Below, one piece after another: positions 1 to 7,716 of a stretch of DNA of 50,409 nt. Every line of letters begins with the position of its first letter. Within the stretch, counting starts at the first letter, position 1. The position numbers and the translations under genes were made by a program. This DNA is from Clostridiales bacterium. GTDB taxonomy: Bacteria; Bacillota; Clostridia; Oscillospirales; Acutalibacteraceae. The stretch lies in the NCBI GenBank assembly GCA_022799115.1, contig JAAWNT010000016.1:1-50409 (forward strand), given 5' to 3'. The notes below the pieces were generated by a model, which was not told the origin of the DNA, made no database searches, and saw only the letters and a program-made list of their open reading frames with translations.

Positions 1-995
1 TCGAATTTCAGCGTCCAATTGGCGGAGGCCGCCAGCTGGGCGTCGGTGGGGGATTCGCTCCAACCGGAGGAGGGAACCTTGAAGGAGAAGCCGTTGGGAT
101 GAATGGTTTCACGGATGCGGGTATACAGGGTTTCCTGGCCGCCGTTTTTCGCGGGATCATACTGCGTGTCGTTGGGGCGGTCCAGCCGCGCGTTGGCCGT
201 GCGCAGCACGCCGTTGCCCAGCAGATAGGTGGTATATTTCTTCAAATCTTTGTTAGCGCCAGCGCCGCCCACGTCGGCAACCGGCACGCCGTCGTCGATC
301 ACCACGGTGTACCCGCTCATGGAGGCCAGTTTCATGGGGCGCTGGATGCCGTTGGCGTCGGTTTGCTTCCAGTATTCCAAAAGTTGCTTGTTCTCCAGAG
401 TCTTAGCCACGTTGGAATGCATGATTACCAGTGAAAACTCCGACTTGTTATCCCCCAGCGCCTGGGTGGCCAGATCGTTGAGGTCGGTGTCGCCAATGAT
501 GTAAGGGGTGGCGGTTGCGGAGCACAGATCGGCAACGTGGTTGTCGTGCCAGGCCTTGGCGTTGCCCGACGCGCCGGTCACTCCCATCACAGCCCCAATG
601 ATTTTCAGCATGACGCCCTGCCGGTATTTTTGCCAATAGCGGGCGATGCTGCGGGCGATATGGCCCATCGGGTCGTTGCCCACCAGCTCCGAAGTAAAAT
701 TACGGGCGGTGAAACCTTTGGCCCGGCCAAACACCACACCGGTCTGACTGTCGCCGCCGGTTTCGGTGGCCGTGATATCGGTTTGGCCGTCGTAGTTCAC
801 CGGATCGCCGTCCAGGATGTTGTAGAACGGCACGGTGTAAATGTTGCCCTTGCCCTGAATTTGGGAGGCAATCACGCCGTCCTGCACCATAGCGCCGCTG
901 TTCAGAATTGCCGTTCTTGTGGGGTCGGGCGCTTCGCTCCACGCGTTATAAAATAATTCCTCGTCAAAGGGGAAGCCTAAAAATGTTCCTGCCAT
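1..995 (-). CDS. Phage major capsid protein (partial, runs off left edge)
   Basis: Forms the head shell of the prophage. The frame opens at ATG 995 behind a strong AGGAGG and stays open to base 1, so about 331 residues are visible and the C-terminus is missing. Stretches such as GVMLKIIGAVMGVTG and YLLGNGVLRTANARLD resemble HK97-fold coat proteins of clostridial siphophages that use a separate scaffold. The order terminase, portal, MuF protein, scaffold, capsid is the main support. No protease or delta domain is fused to it in the visible part. The family is assigned by resemblance and context only. Confidence 0.8.
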   Translation of the reverse strand, partial: MAGTFLGFPFDEELFYNAWSEAPDPTRTAILNSGAMVQDGVIASQIQGKGNIYTVPFYNILDGDPVNYDGQTDITATETGGDSQTGVVFGRAKGFTARNFTSELVGNDPMGHIARSIARYWQKYRQGVMLKIIGAVMGVTGASGNAKAWHDNHVADLCSATATPYIIGDTDLNDLATQALGDNKSEFSLVIMHSNVAKTLENKQLLEYWKQTDANGIQRPMKLASMSGYTVVIDDGVPVADVGGAGANKDLKKYTTYLLGNGVLRTANARLDRPNDTQYDPAKNGGQETLYTRIRETIHPNGFSFKVPSSGWSESPTDAQLAASANWTLKF

Positions 996-1013
996 AAATT
1001 AATTTCCTCCTGT

Positions 1014-1586
1014 CTAGTTAGACTTTAGCGATTTGTATTCGTCTGGCCTCTGTTTTTTAAAGTTGTATTGATCCATATATGAGAGTTTACTGAATTCTTC
1101 TGATGTCATAGGTTTATCTGTTGTGCTGTGGTTGCGCTGAAAGTTACCAATCCCGCCGGTCCCACCGGAGGGTTCCGCCTCAAACTGTGCGGCGTAGGTC
1201 TCCTTGACAGTCTTAAGCAGGCCGTCTTTGTCTTTGAGATCGCCACTGTCGACAAACTCAACGCTGTCACCCAGTTTCCACATAATGTATTCGGGATCTT
1301 TGCATCCGGACTCCTGTAACGCGGATTGAAGCGCCCAATGCTGTCGATCCTTTACACGGGCGGTTTTTTCGGCGGCGAGATCGTTTTGCAGCTGCTTGAC
1401 GTCGACTTTTTCAAGCTCTACGATTTTGCTGTTTGCGGTGTTGAGATCCACCCAAAGCGTATCAACCTCGATTTCTTTGTTTTTTAACCGGGTTGCATAC
1501 ACTCCGATTTCGGTCATGTTCTGGTCTAATACTTTGTCAATAACGTCGTTTTCCAGCCCCAGACCTTCTAAAAATTTGCGTTCCAT
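1014..1586 (-). CDS. Phage scaffold / minor structural protein (GP20-like)
   Basis: Likely internal scaffold for capsid assembly, 190 residues. It is highly charged, with a long predicted coiled coil in the first half (LKNKEIEVDTLWVDLNTANS, then KQLQNDLAAEKTARVKDR), a short Gly-rich linker and a basic C-terminal tail ending KKQRPDEYKSLKSN. This layout matches the phage GP20 scaffold family. The frame extends upstream to 1631, but ATG 1586 (MERKFLEGLGL) is chosen because GAGAGGA sits 6 bases before it. The capsid gene follows 18 bases downstream. Scaffold function is inferred from family and gene order. Confidence 0.75.
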   Translation of the reverse strand: MERKFLEGLGLENDVIDKVLDQNMTEIGVYATRLKNKEIEVDTLWVDLNTANSKIVELEKVDVKQLQNDLAAEKTARVKDRQHWALQSALQESGCKDPEYIMWKLGDSVEFVDSGDLKDKDGLLKTVKETYAAQFEAEPSGGTGGIGNFQRNHSTTDKPMTSEEFSKLSYMDQYNFKKQRPDEYKSLKSN

Positions 1587-1680
1587 TTGGTTCCTCTCGG
1601 CACTTCGCTTTTTTTGCGTGGGGCGCTCCACATGTGCCCCCGTAGTTTTGCGACTTCGGGTCGGTCAAAAATTGAGCGTG

Positions 1681-1709
1681 AAAAAAGCGCCCCAGTATAA
1701 TAGGCGCTT
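1681..1709 (-). terminator. Rho-independent terminator, leftward
   Basis: On the - strand AAGCGCC (1709-1703) pairs with GGCGCTT (1691-1685) across an 11-base loop and is followed by T residues. It stands between the small Cys gene and the scaffold gene and may limit read-through into the scaffold-capsid genes. Confidence 0.5.
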
Positions 1710-1720
1710 GATTCTGAATA

Positions 1721-1746
1721 TAAAAATAGCAGCCGGTTAGGGCTGC
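1721..1746 (-). terminator. Terminator hairpin at end of the small Cys gene
   Basis: GCAGCC (1746-1741) pairs with GGCTGC (1734-1729) around a 6-base loop and is followed by TATTTTTA on the - strand. The stop codon of the gene ending at 1737 lies in the loop. Two terminators in tandem here suggest that the unit ending with the small Cys gene is separately transcribed from scaffold-capsid. Confidence 0.5.
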
Positions 1747-2006
1747 TTTTCTGTGTATTGAATCCCCCCGTCACCGGGGACGGGATGATTATGTAAAATT
1801 CGATTGCTGAGTATATCTTTGGGGATCCCGGCGGGGAAGGCATCACATTTCCCGAACCCGCGGTGATGTCTACACGAATTACATTGGCAGGGTATTTCCC
1901 CGGGCGCCATAGAAACACGAACTAAAAACCGATCATGGCTGGATAGATTCTGATACGCTTTTCCACGCTCATTTTCAGGCAGGGCCCAAAATTCATTCAA
2001 TGTCAT
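1737..2006 (-). CDS. Small Cys-containing phage protein; candidate immunity partner of the MuF-ART protein
   Basis: A soluble protein of 89 residues with no membrane segment. It has a central CQCNSCRHHRGFGKC stretch that could bind a metal, followed by the motif CDAFPAGIPKDIL and a C-terminal HNHPVPGDGG. It starts 5 bases after the stop of the MuF-ART gene, and its ribosome site (GGAAGGA) lies inside the end of that gene, so the two are translationally coupled. Terminators follow at once. MuF polymorphic toxins of temperate phages are usually followed by a small immunity gene, which makes that role possible. No function is proven, and a head-assembly role is an alternative. Confidence 0.7.
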   Translation of the reverse strand: MTLNEFWALPENERGKAYQNLSSHDRFLVRVSMAPGEIPCQCNSCRHHRGFGKCDAFPAGIPKDILSNRILHNHPVPGDGGIQYTEKQP

Positions 2007-2010
2007 TTCT

Positions 2011-3375
2011 TTATCCTTCCGTCATGTATATTGTATTTCCCTCTACCTTTGTCACCCAGAATCCCGTTTGCCGCATGAACAGTATTTCGCACTCGTTCGG
2101 GTTATATATTCTGATATCCCGGCCCGATTTACTTGTTATGACAAATTGAATAGGCATACTCGCGTCATAAACCTCTGTTCCAGTGGATAGGTATGATGAA
2201 TATTCGTGATAGGACCCTACGGCGTAGCCTTTCAGGTAATCGTCGATATCATCTATTTCCATGTCGCTCAAGGATCGATAAACTGTCCCTTCATAGCTGG
2301 GAAATTTTTCGAGGGCAGAATCCAAATCCCGAACCAGTTGGAGCTGTTCTTCGGTCAATGGGAGACTGTGGCGCAAAGCATAGTTTAGTTTATAGCTGCC
2401 ACTACTAATATAGTCATTGAGCGCGTACTGCTCTGAATTGGATAAAGCAATTGTATCACAGTTCGGCCTAGACAACAACCACCGATCAAGCGCCGGATTG
2501 TCACCACCGGCTGCCCAATCACCAAGTTCCGCGCCAATCTCCTCGTAGCTCTTTGTTATTACCGCAATGAGGGTACACATACCGTTGGGGTGATCCAATG
2601 GTACGCTGTCTTTTCCAAAAAATTTGCCGTCTCGTTCCATACAGATAGGGCAGGTCCGGCCTGAGTTGGAGGATAGCCATTGATATCCCTCTACAAATGG
2701 ATTATCGCGGGTTGCCCGTACAAACGCGAGCTGGTAAGCATGAGTGATCGATGTTCTCGCTAAGCGCTGAGTATTGTAATCCACTTGGCGATTGACGCTG
2801 GGATAAACAACGCCCCAATTCCAAGGCTTTGCCGCCTGTGGATTTAGGTAATGCTCTAGATCTTTGGCAAGCGCAACGACGGATTTTTGCTGTAGGATTC
2901 CCCGGTTGATGATGGTCTGGATATCCAGGTCATATTTACGTTGATAAGCCCATATCCGCTCTGATAACCCGGCGAAGTCCTTATAAACCCCTCCGTGCAT
3001 CAGCTCATCAACCACCTGCTGAGGTATATGTGAGAACACGTCCCGAAATCGATCAGATAGCTGTGGCGCAATATTGCGATAAAAGCGGTATTCCGCTGAT
3101 ACTGTTGCTTGAGCGATTGAGTGTACAGAACCGGATACAATGCCGCCGATTTTCTTGAATAGGTCATTGCTAGCATTTTGTAAGGACGTAGTGTAATCCC
3201 GCAACCAGCGGTACTTAAGAGATTTCTTATTGTGCTTTTTTTGCTCTGCTTTGAGATCTTCAGCAATAGCCTGATAAAGCTTTGCAATCCGCATTTGCTG
3301 GTCGCGTGTAATTCTGATACGCAATCGCTGGGTCTCGGATACAAGATCGAGATAATTACCTAGCCGCCCGGACAT
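2011..3375 (-). CDS. MuF-type phage minor head protein with C-terminal ADP-ribosyltransferase domain
   Basis: 454 residues in two parts. Residues about 1-290 are an SPP1 gp7/MuF-like minor head protein: a helical N-terminus, then the MuF core with ARTSITHAYQLAFVRA and RTCPICMERDGKFF...LDHPNGMC. Residues about 310-454 look like an ADP-ribosyltransferase exoenzyme domain of the R-S-E class: Arg367 in TVYRSL, Ser397 in the strand SYLSTG (a variant of STS), and Glu428/Glu430 in the ExE motif NECEILF, followed by GFWV. Such proteins can ride in the virion and reach the next host, or act as polymorphic toxins. The gene overlaps the portal gene by one base. The enzyme call rests on motifs only. Confidence 0.82.
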   Translation of the reverse strand: MSGRLGNYLDLVSETQRLRIRITRDQQMRIAKLYQAIAEDLKAEQKKHNKKSLKYRWLRDYTTSLQNASNDLFKKIGGIVSGSVHSIAQATVSAEYRFYRNIAPQLSDRFRDVFSHIPQQVVDELMHGGVYKDFAGLSERIWAYQRKYDLDIQTIINRGILQQKSVVALAKDLEHYLNPQAAKPWNWGVVYPSVNRQVDYNTQRLARTSITHAYQLAFVRATRDNPFVEGYQWLSSNSGRTCPICMERDGKFFGKDSVPLDHPNGMCTLIAVITKSYEEIGAELGDWAAGGDNPALDRWLLSRPNCDTIALSNSEQYALNDYISSGSYKLNYALRHSLPLTEEQLQLVRDLDSALEKFPSYEGTVYRSLSDMEIDDIDDYLKGYAVGSYHEYSSYLSTGTEVYDASMPIQFVITSKSGRDIRIYNPNECEILFMRQTGFWVTKVEGNTIYMTEG

Positions 3376-4835
3376 TATGCACCTCCCGTTAAGCCGCCGG
3401 CGAAGGTATCCTCAAGAATTTGCCGCTCTCGCGCCATTTGATCTATTTCAGCATCCGCCTCTTCCGGAGACATCCCTTTACGGTCCGGCCCGCCCCACTT
3501 GATAAGATAGGACTTGATTGACCGGGCTTTATTGCCGACTTCGGACAGATCTAGCTCCCGTTCCGCGTCCTCATCTTCGGGCAAAGGGTATTGGTTGTCT
3601 ATGGTTATGTCATGTGGTGCTGGAGTAAAATCCCCATAGACTTTGCGTAAAGAGGGGTATACTTCGGCGGCGTATAAAATCGTTTCTGCAAGCCATTCCA
3701 ACGCGGGGCGCCAAGCATTCATCTTTTCTTCGCAACGACAAATAAGCGGCCAATACAGCGCTTTCAGGCCCTTGCCGCTGGTGATGATTGATTTTGTGCT
3801 GTCTAAGTCTAAATCGGGCACACCGGTCAGATCATGCATATCCCGCTTAAGATTGGCCAGGGTGTTATGAAATGCCTCTGAGTAAGCAAAGTCATTAGAG
3901 AGCGTCTCCACTTGGACCGTTGGTGCGTTACTATCTCCAGGTGCCTGAGCCGGATCCGCCTGTATATCCCACACTGCACCCGGCTTGCGGGCGAAGGATT
4001 TACTGCACTCAGGCTTTACTCCGGACATCCAGGTGATTTGATTCATGCCGCCGCGCAGAGTATCGATGTTGCCGGATTTTAGCCGCCCGTACCAACTGTC
4101 ATCTTTTTTCAGATCTTCGATCTCACTGATGCCGTCGGTATCCCCAGAAAGGCCATCGTTAACAATCACATAGGCCGGGATGCGATCAAGGCAGGTATCT
4201 GTATTTACCTTAGCGTCATAACCGCTGATGGTCTCGCCATATCCATCTGTAATCCGCTCGCTGACTTTGCAGCATCCTTGTTCCATCCAATATTTTTGCA
4301 CCCAGATTCTTTGGCGGTCTCGATCCTCATCGTCTTGTAAGGTGTAAAAAAATGCAACGCGCTCAATGGTGTCTATGTCGTCAAGCGCAGTCTCGTAAAC
4401 AAAACCATCTGCGGGCACAAATACAATACGCAGCTTATCCTCTGCGATATTCACCTTTAAAGAAACACGAGCACCAATAAGGCAATCTCTTGCCCCTTTG
4501 ATGAGCTTATCTGGCCACCTGTTATCCTTTAGCACGGCGTTCAGATAGGCCTGCATAGCCGCCTCGTTGGGCTTACCGTTTTCGCTTTTAGGCTCTTCCG
4601 GGCAGATAACACGGATTTCTGGTGGCTTACCAAACATAAATTGTGCCTCCCGGCGAATGTTCTTTTTAATCTGCTTTGAGGGAAGCACCGCAGGCGTATA
4701 ATCGCCGCTGTTATCCACTTCAAAGTCAGCGCCATGCTCATAGATTTGATAATATTTTTCTGTTTCCCCAAACTTTCTGAGCGCCTCTGCTCCATATGGG
4801 CCAATAAGCTCCTGATAAATAAAAATTGGTATCAA
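3375..4835 (-). CDS. Phage portal protein (SPP1 gp6-like)
   Basis: Forms the dodecameric ring at one capsid vertex through which DNA is packaged; 486 residues. N-terminal IPIFIYQELIGPYG and KIKKNIRREAQFMFGKPP-like sequence, the segment YEAFHNTLANLKRDMHDLTG-like around mid-to-late protein, GKGLKALYWPLICRCEEKMN and an acidic C-terminus are typical of gp6-type portals. The frame is open to an ATG at 4850, but TTG 4835 is preferred: GGGAGGTG lies just upstream, within the last codons of the terminase gene, while ATG 4850 has no ribosome site. It sits between terminase and the MuF protein as expected. Confidence 0.88.
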   Translation of the reverse strand: MIPIFIYQELIGPYGAEALRKFGETEKYYQIYEHGADFEVDNSGDYTPAVLPSKQIKKNIRREAQFMFGKPPEIRVICPEEPKSENGKPNEAAMQAYLNAVLKDNRWPDKLIKGARDCLIGARVSLKVNIAEDKLRIVFVPADGFVYETALDDIDTIERVAFFYTLQDDEDRDRQRIWVQKYWMEQGCCKVSERITDGYGETISGYDAKVNTDTCLDRIPAYVIVNDGLSGDTDGISEIEDLKKDDSWYGRLKSGNIDTLRGGMNQITWMSGVKPECSKSFARKPGAVWDIQADPAQAPGDSNAPTVQVETLSNDFAYSEAFHNTLANLKRDMHDLTGVPDLDLDSTKSIITSGKGLKALYWPLICRCEEKMNAWRPALEWLAETILYAAEVYPSLRKVYGDFTPAPHDITIDNQYPLPEDEDAERELDLSEVGNKARSIKSYLIKWGGPDRKGMSPEEADAEIDQMARERQILEDTFAGGLTGGA

Positions 4836-4839
4836 AGTG

Positions 4840-6042
4840 TCACCTCCCATATTTTAGGTCGCTGTAGATTGCATACCGAATCGCGTCCTGCACATCGTCG
4901 TTTGTTTTTATCGGTTCGTCAGCACCAGGTTTCCAAACGTAGCTATAAATTTCGTCGGGGAAGCGTTTGACATTTTCGCGGACAATAAAGAGACGACTCT
5001 GTTTATATAGCCTCGCAACCTCTGAAATACCGGCCATTACATCCTTGCGGGCATTTAGAGCCCGAAGTTCGGCTACACGCAGCTGCTGGATCAAATCCGG
5101 CCTTGCAGCGTCACAATAAAAATTGATGCAGCCCAGGTTTGCCTTGATTTTTAACCCAATATCAATCCAATCCTGAATATGCCGGTGTTGTGCAGCCCAC
5201 TCATGGATCAGATAATACCGGTTATCCTCCGTTTTTCCAATGAGGACAAAAACGCCGTAGTGCTCCCAGCCAAAGTCCACCCCTACAAACCAACGTGTTA
5301 TCTCATCCAGAGGGACCTGATCCATACTGATATAGTGGACGCTTTGGTCAAAGTCTGGATATACAACCCCGTCAGCGCTTACCCAAGCGCCGTTGATGTT
5401 GCGGTCGTAAAACATGCCTGACGGGGTGGACGCCTTTATTTCCTGTCGGTAGCGCTCAGAAAGGAATGTATTATCGTCTAGTCGCCAGGGTATCTCCACG
5501 ATTGTTTTGCCGTCTGCTTTGTCGATGTAGTCTTGCTTGAGCCAATGCGCCGGATCAGCCGGGTTGGTATCCATCAATATTCTTGCGCCTTCGCCGGAGC
5601 ATCGGGACTTGATCTCGTCAAACACCTCGACGTTTGAGACGCTAGCCTCGTTGATATAGGCGCCCCAAGCTGTCATGCCTCTGATGCGGCCCAAGTCGTT
5701 GATCTTAGAATGCCCGAAACAGCAAACCTGCACGCCAAACAGATGAAACCGGTTGAATTTATCGAATTTAAAGTTGATCCCATACTTTCCGGTCAATTCA
5801 TTGAGCACGTTTCTATGAACGCTACCGAGGTCAGACGCAGCAAGGATGTACTGAGGGTTGGAAATGCCAGCAGCAAACGCATGTTCACGCGTGCGCTGAA
5901 GCTCATACAGAAACAAGTCGTTGTCCAAGACGGTTTTTCCGGATCTCTTAGCTCCGTGGTTTATGAGCATAAAGTAGTCTTGCGTCATGGCACGCCGTAG
6001 AACATCCTGCTGCTTTTGATGGTATAGCCGATCAATCCCCAT
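4840..6042 (-). CDS. terL: Terminase large subunit
   Basis: ATP-driven motor and nuclease that cuts and packages phage DNA; 400 residues, a normal length for the PBSX/Terminase_3 type. A deviant Walker A motif NHGAKRSGKT lies near residues 29-38, GRIRGMTAWGAYINEAS carries the helicase-like acidic motif, and the C-terminal nuclease half contains GVDFGWEHYGVFVLIG, where the Asp is expected to bind metal. The start ATG 6042 overlaps the end of the small subunit gene by 11 bases, and the stop overlaps the ribosome site of the portal gene. Confidence 0.93.
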   Translation of the reverse strand: MGIDRLYHQKQQDVLRRAMTQDYFMLINHGAKRSGKTVLDNDLFLYELQRTREHAFAAGISNPQYILAASDLGSVHRNVLNELTGKYGINFKFDKFNRFHLFGVQVCCFGHSKINDLGRIRGMTAWGAYINEASVSNVEVFDEIKSRCSGEGARILMDTNPADPAHWLKQDYIDKADGKTIVEIPWRLDDNTFLSERYRQEIKASTPSGMFYDRNINGAWVSADGVVYPDFDQSVHYISMDQVPLDEITRWFVGVDFGWEHYGVFVLIGKTEDNRYYLIHEWAAQHRHIQDWIDIGLKIKANLGCINFYCDAARPDLIQQLRVAELRALNARKDVMAGISEVARLYKQSRLFIVRENVKRFPDEIYSYVWKPGADEPIKTNDDVQDAIRYAIYSDLKYGR

Positions 6043-6547
6043 TTCTCACGGCTCCTTCTAAGGCTTTTAAGTAGTCTACCAAACGATCTTCGGCAGACTG
6101 ACTGCTTGCACCTGAATCAAACAACCCCAAATGCTTACCCAGTAGTTCCAGAGCTTTGACCTTATCGGCGATCTTGACTTCAACGCCTGATTGTGTTTCC
6201 TTGATGGAGATAACCGCAGCTTTTTGCTGAGTCGTGAGGGAGTCTGTGCTCTTTAGCGCCACACGCCCTGTAGAGTCGATACTTGCGTAATCGGTACCCT
6301 TGGCAAACCCGATACTGGCTAGCTCTTGGAGAACTCGGTCCTGAGTGATCTCTGTGCGGCGCTCACGATCAAGATTGCGCTTCTGCACCATTTCCTGTAC
6401 TTCAACTTTTTTCAACAGCCGCTGCCCTGTGCTATAGGCGGTTTTCTTGCTGTATCCCGCACGGACGGCTGCCTGTGTGGCGTTTAAATCAATTAAGTAT
6501 TCGTCTACAAAACGTTTTTGTTTTGGCGTCAGTTTATTTCTGGCCAA
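6032..6547 (-). CDS. terS: Terminase small subunit
   Basis: DNA-recognition subunit of the packaging motor, 171 residues. The N-terminus TPKQKRFVDEYLIDLNATQA followed by AAVRAGYSKKTAYSTGQRLL is the standard Terminase_2 helix-turn-helix region; a helical oligomerisation segment and a C-terminal part that should contact the large subunit follow. The start ATG 6547 has GAGGTGGTGAGG just upstream. The gene opens the packaging block, with the large subunit overlapping its end. Confidence 0.92.
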   Translation of the reverse strand: MARNKLTPKQKRFVDEYLIDLNATQAAVRAGYSKKTAYSTGQRLLKKVEVQEMVQKRNLDRERRTEITQDRVLQELASIGFAKGTDYASIDSTGRVALKSTDSLTTQQKAAVISIKETQSGVEVKIADKVKALELLGKHLGLFDSGASSQSAEDRLVDYLKALEGAVRNGD

Positions 6548-6574
6548 GCCTCACCACCTCTCAATTCAATAAAT

Positions 6575-6730
6575 TCACATCGATTTCTTTGTGCAATCAC
6601 CTCCCGCCTCATCAGGAGGCCTTGCTTTCTTCCAATATGGGCAAACAAGCCGTGAACAAAAGTCCCGACCTGTTTCGCTTTTGTTGTTCCACGGACATTT
6701 GCCGTTGCGTGGACAGTAATGATGTTTCAC
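6575..6730 (-). CDS. Small Cys-rich phage protein (51 aa)
   Basis: Not matched to a named family. GTG 6730 has GGGAGGTG upstream and opens MKHHYCPRNGKCPWNN, with further Cys in DFCSRLVCPYW and one near the end, so four Cys (residues 6, 12, 25, 30) could form a zinc ribbon. It lies between the tRNA-like RNA with its terminator and the terminase small subunit. Basic, with aromatic residues next to the Cys pairs, it might bind nucleic acid near the packaging site, but that is speculation. Confidence 0.6.
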   Translation of the reverse strand: MKHHYCPRNGKCPWNNKSETGRDFCSRLVCPYWKKARPPDEAGGDCTKKSM

Positions 6731-6757
6731 GGCTTGCACCTCCCAGGGTAAAAGAAA

Positions 6758-6783
6758 CAGCGTCCCGCCGAAGCAAGACGCTG
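6758..6783 (-). terminator. Terminator hairpin after the tRNA-like RNA
   Basis: CAGCGTC (6783-6777) pairs with GACGCTG (6764-6758), with two further GC pairs in the loop region, and is followed on the - strand by TTTCTTTT. It lies 12 bases past the tRNA-like element, so that element could end as a short independent transcript. Confidence 0.55.
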
Positions 6784-6794
6784 GGAATATTTTT

Positions 6795-6863
6795 GACGGG
6801 GGCCGCCGGGAATCGAACCGGGCTTTCCATCGACGTCACTCGATGGCGTACCAACCGCCCCGC
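6795..6863 (-). ncRNA. tRNA-like small RNA (degenerate tRNA fold)
   Basis: Read leftwards, the 5' end GCGGGG can pair with CCCCGT near the 3' end; GTTGGTA recalls a D-loop; CCATCGA/TCGATGG makes a 7-bp stem with a 6-base loop where the anticodon arm should be; CCCGG-TTCGATT-CCCGG is a T-arm with one C-C mismatch. At about 69 nt it lacks half the D-arm and has no CCA. It is too short and irregular for a working tRNA but closer to one than chance suggests. A promoter 120 bases upstream and a terminator just downstream support a transcript. Confidence 0.35.
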
Positions 6864-6982
6864 AAAAATCCAGCTCAGACCCGCATCAGAGCCGGATTCA
6901 TTTGTTATACGATAGCGTGGGCTACATGCCCTTCAACGCGATAGATTGCCTAAATCATAAGCAACCACATCCTTTTACATGA

Positions 6983-7011
6983 AATGTATTTAAGAAAGAA
7001 CACGCTGTCAA
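6983..7011 (-). promoter_or_regulatory. Sigma-A-type promoter for the late/tRNA-like unit
   Basis: On the - strand TTGACA (7011-7006), a 17-base spacer and TACATT (6988-6983). It starts inside the T-tract of the terminator that ends the early unit. It probably drives the tRNA-like RNA and the packaging genes; the ArpU-like protein encoded just upstream is a candidate activator. Confidence 0.55.
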
Positions 7012-7045
7012 AATATCCCGCCCCTCGATTAGGAGAGGTGGGATA
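7011..7045 (-). terminator. Terminator at end of the early/replication operon
   Basis: TATCCC (7045) pairs with GGGATA (7014), with CC/GG and CTC/GAG pairs inside, and is followed by TTTT on the - strand. It lies about 85 bases past the stop of the ArpU-like gene. Confidence 0.5.
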
Positions 7046-7068
7046 CTTGAAAGAAAGGAGTGAAAAAG

Positions 7069-7143
7069 ATGTTAGCTAGTTATCCTAGTATGAATTTTAC
7101 CATGCCGAAAACGGACAAAACGGATAATTTAATTTTTTTCTAA
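7069..7143 (+). CDS. Possible 24-residue leader-type peptide on the opposite strand
   Basis: ATG 7069 has a strong GAAAGGAGTG at good spacing and opens MLASYPSMNFTMPKTDKTDN, ending LIFF. A hairpin (7014-7045) lies just upstream and the last codons overlap the 3' end of the ArpU-like gene on the other strand. It stands alone on the + strand in a leftward region, with no clear promoter. It could be a chance ORF; only the ribosome site argues for it. Confidence 0.25.
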   Translation: MLASYPSMNFTMPKTDKTDNLIFF

Positions 7144-7554
7144 ATATCGATCTACCATCTTTCTAGGCGTGCTTTCATCATAGCTCCCAATCTTAAACGC
7201 GATTTGTTGCCAACTTTTATTTTTTAAAAATCGAAGTTTGAATACGGCTCGTGTGGTAATATCGTCAACAGTGTCCATCCACTGTTCAGCAGCTTGCAGT
7301 ACCGTCTCACAATGTACGATCTCATCTCCTTTGATCTGCAATTCCGCGCGGGCTTTGATGTATCCTTCTGTATCCACAATCCCTCGGATCGTCATAGGGC
7401 GCTTGTTGTAGGGCTCCTCAGCTTTCGAGGAGAATACGCAATCAGTCATTATGTACGACTGCGCCACTTCGGCTAGTTCCAAATACTCTTGCTTTAGTCG
7501 CTTAAGCTCGGAACCCATTTTGCGAATCTGGTTTAATTGCTTTTTGGTGTACAC
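7129..7554 (-). CDS. ArpU/RinA-like phage late transcription regulator
   Basis: Likely activator of the late (packaging and head) genes, 141 residues. A coiled N-terminus (KKQLNQIRKMGSELKRLKQE) and a sigma-4-like C-terminal HTH (TTRAVFKLRFLKNKSWQQIA, then FKIGSYDESTPRKMVDRYLEK) match the DUF1492/ArpU-RinA group. The open frame runs up to 7668, but GTG 7554 is preferred because AGGAGG sits 9 bases before it, inside the preceding small gene; the stop of that gene overlaps this start region. It is the last gene of the replication block, directly before the late promoter, the usual place for this regulator. Confidence 0.8.
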   Translation of the reverse strand: MYTKKQLNQIRKMGSELKRLKQEYLELAEVAQSYIMTDCVFSSKAEEPYNKRPMTIRGIVDTEGYIKARAELQIKGDEIVHCETVLQAAEQWMDTVDDITTRAVFKLRFLKNKSWQQIAFKIGSYDESTPRKMVDRYLEKN

Positions 7555-7555
7555 A

Positions 7556-7714
7556 CTACGTTTCCTCCTTTCGGCGCGTCTTTTCCAGCCGGGCCAACTG
7601 ATCGGCCAGCTGCATATTTGTCTTATAAAACGGGCATTGGTAGCAGTCCTGCTCCTTAAGCGCCACACAAACGTTTAAGCCTCGGTAAGCGAAGCAATCC
7701 TTATGTAATACCAT
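7556..7714 (-). CDS. Small Cys-rich phage protein (52 aa)
   Basis: ATG 7714 with GGAGGA upstream gives MVLHKDCFAYRGLNVCVALK, then QDCYQCPFYKT and a charged helix ending RRKEET. Four Cys (residues 7, 16, 24, 27) in a C-x8-C-x7-C-x2-C pattern suggest metal binding. Proteins of this look (CFAY...C.AL...C..C.FYKT) recur next to ArpU-type regulators in Firmicute phages as I recall; function unknown. Its 3' end carries the ribosome site of the ArpU-like gene, so the two are coupled. Confidence 0.7.
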   Translation of the reverse strand: MVLHKDCFAYRGLNVCVALKEQDCYQCPFYKTNMQLADQLARLEKTRRKEET

Positions 7715-7716
7715 GA

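Noticed and set aside
6612-6854. Reverse frame of 80 codons overlapping the tRNA-like element
   Set aside because: It covers the tRNA-like RNA and terminator. The GTG-started Cys-rich frame at 6575-6730 has a better ribosome site and composition.
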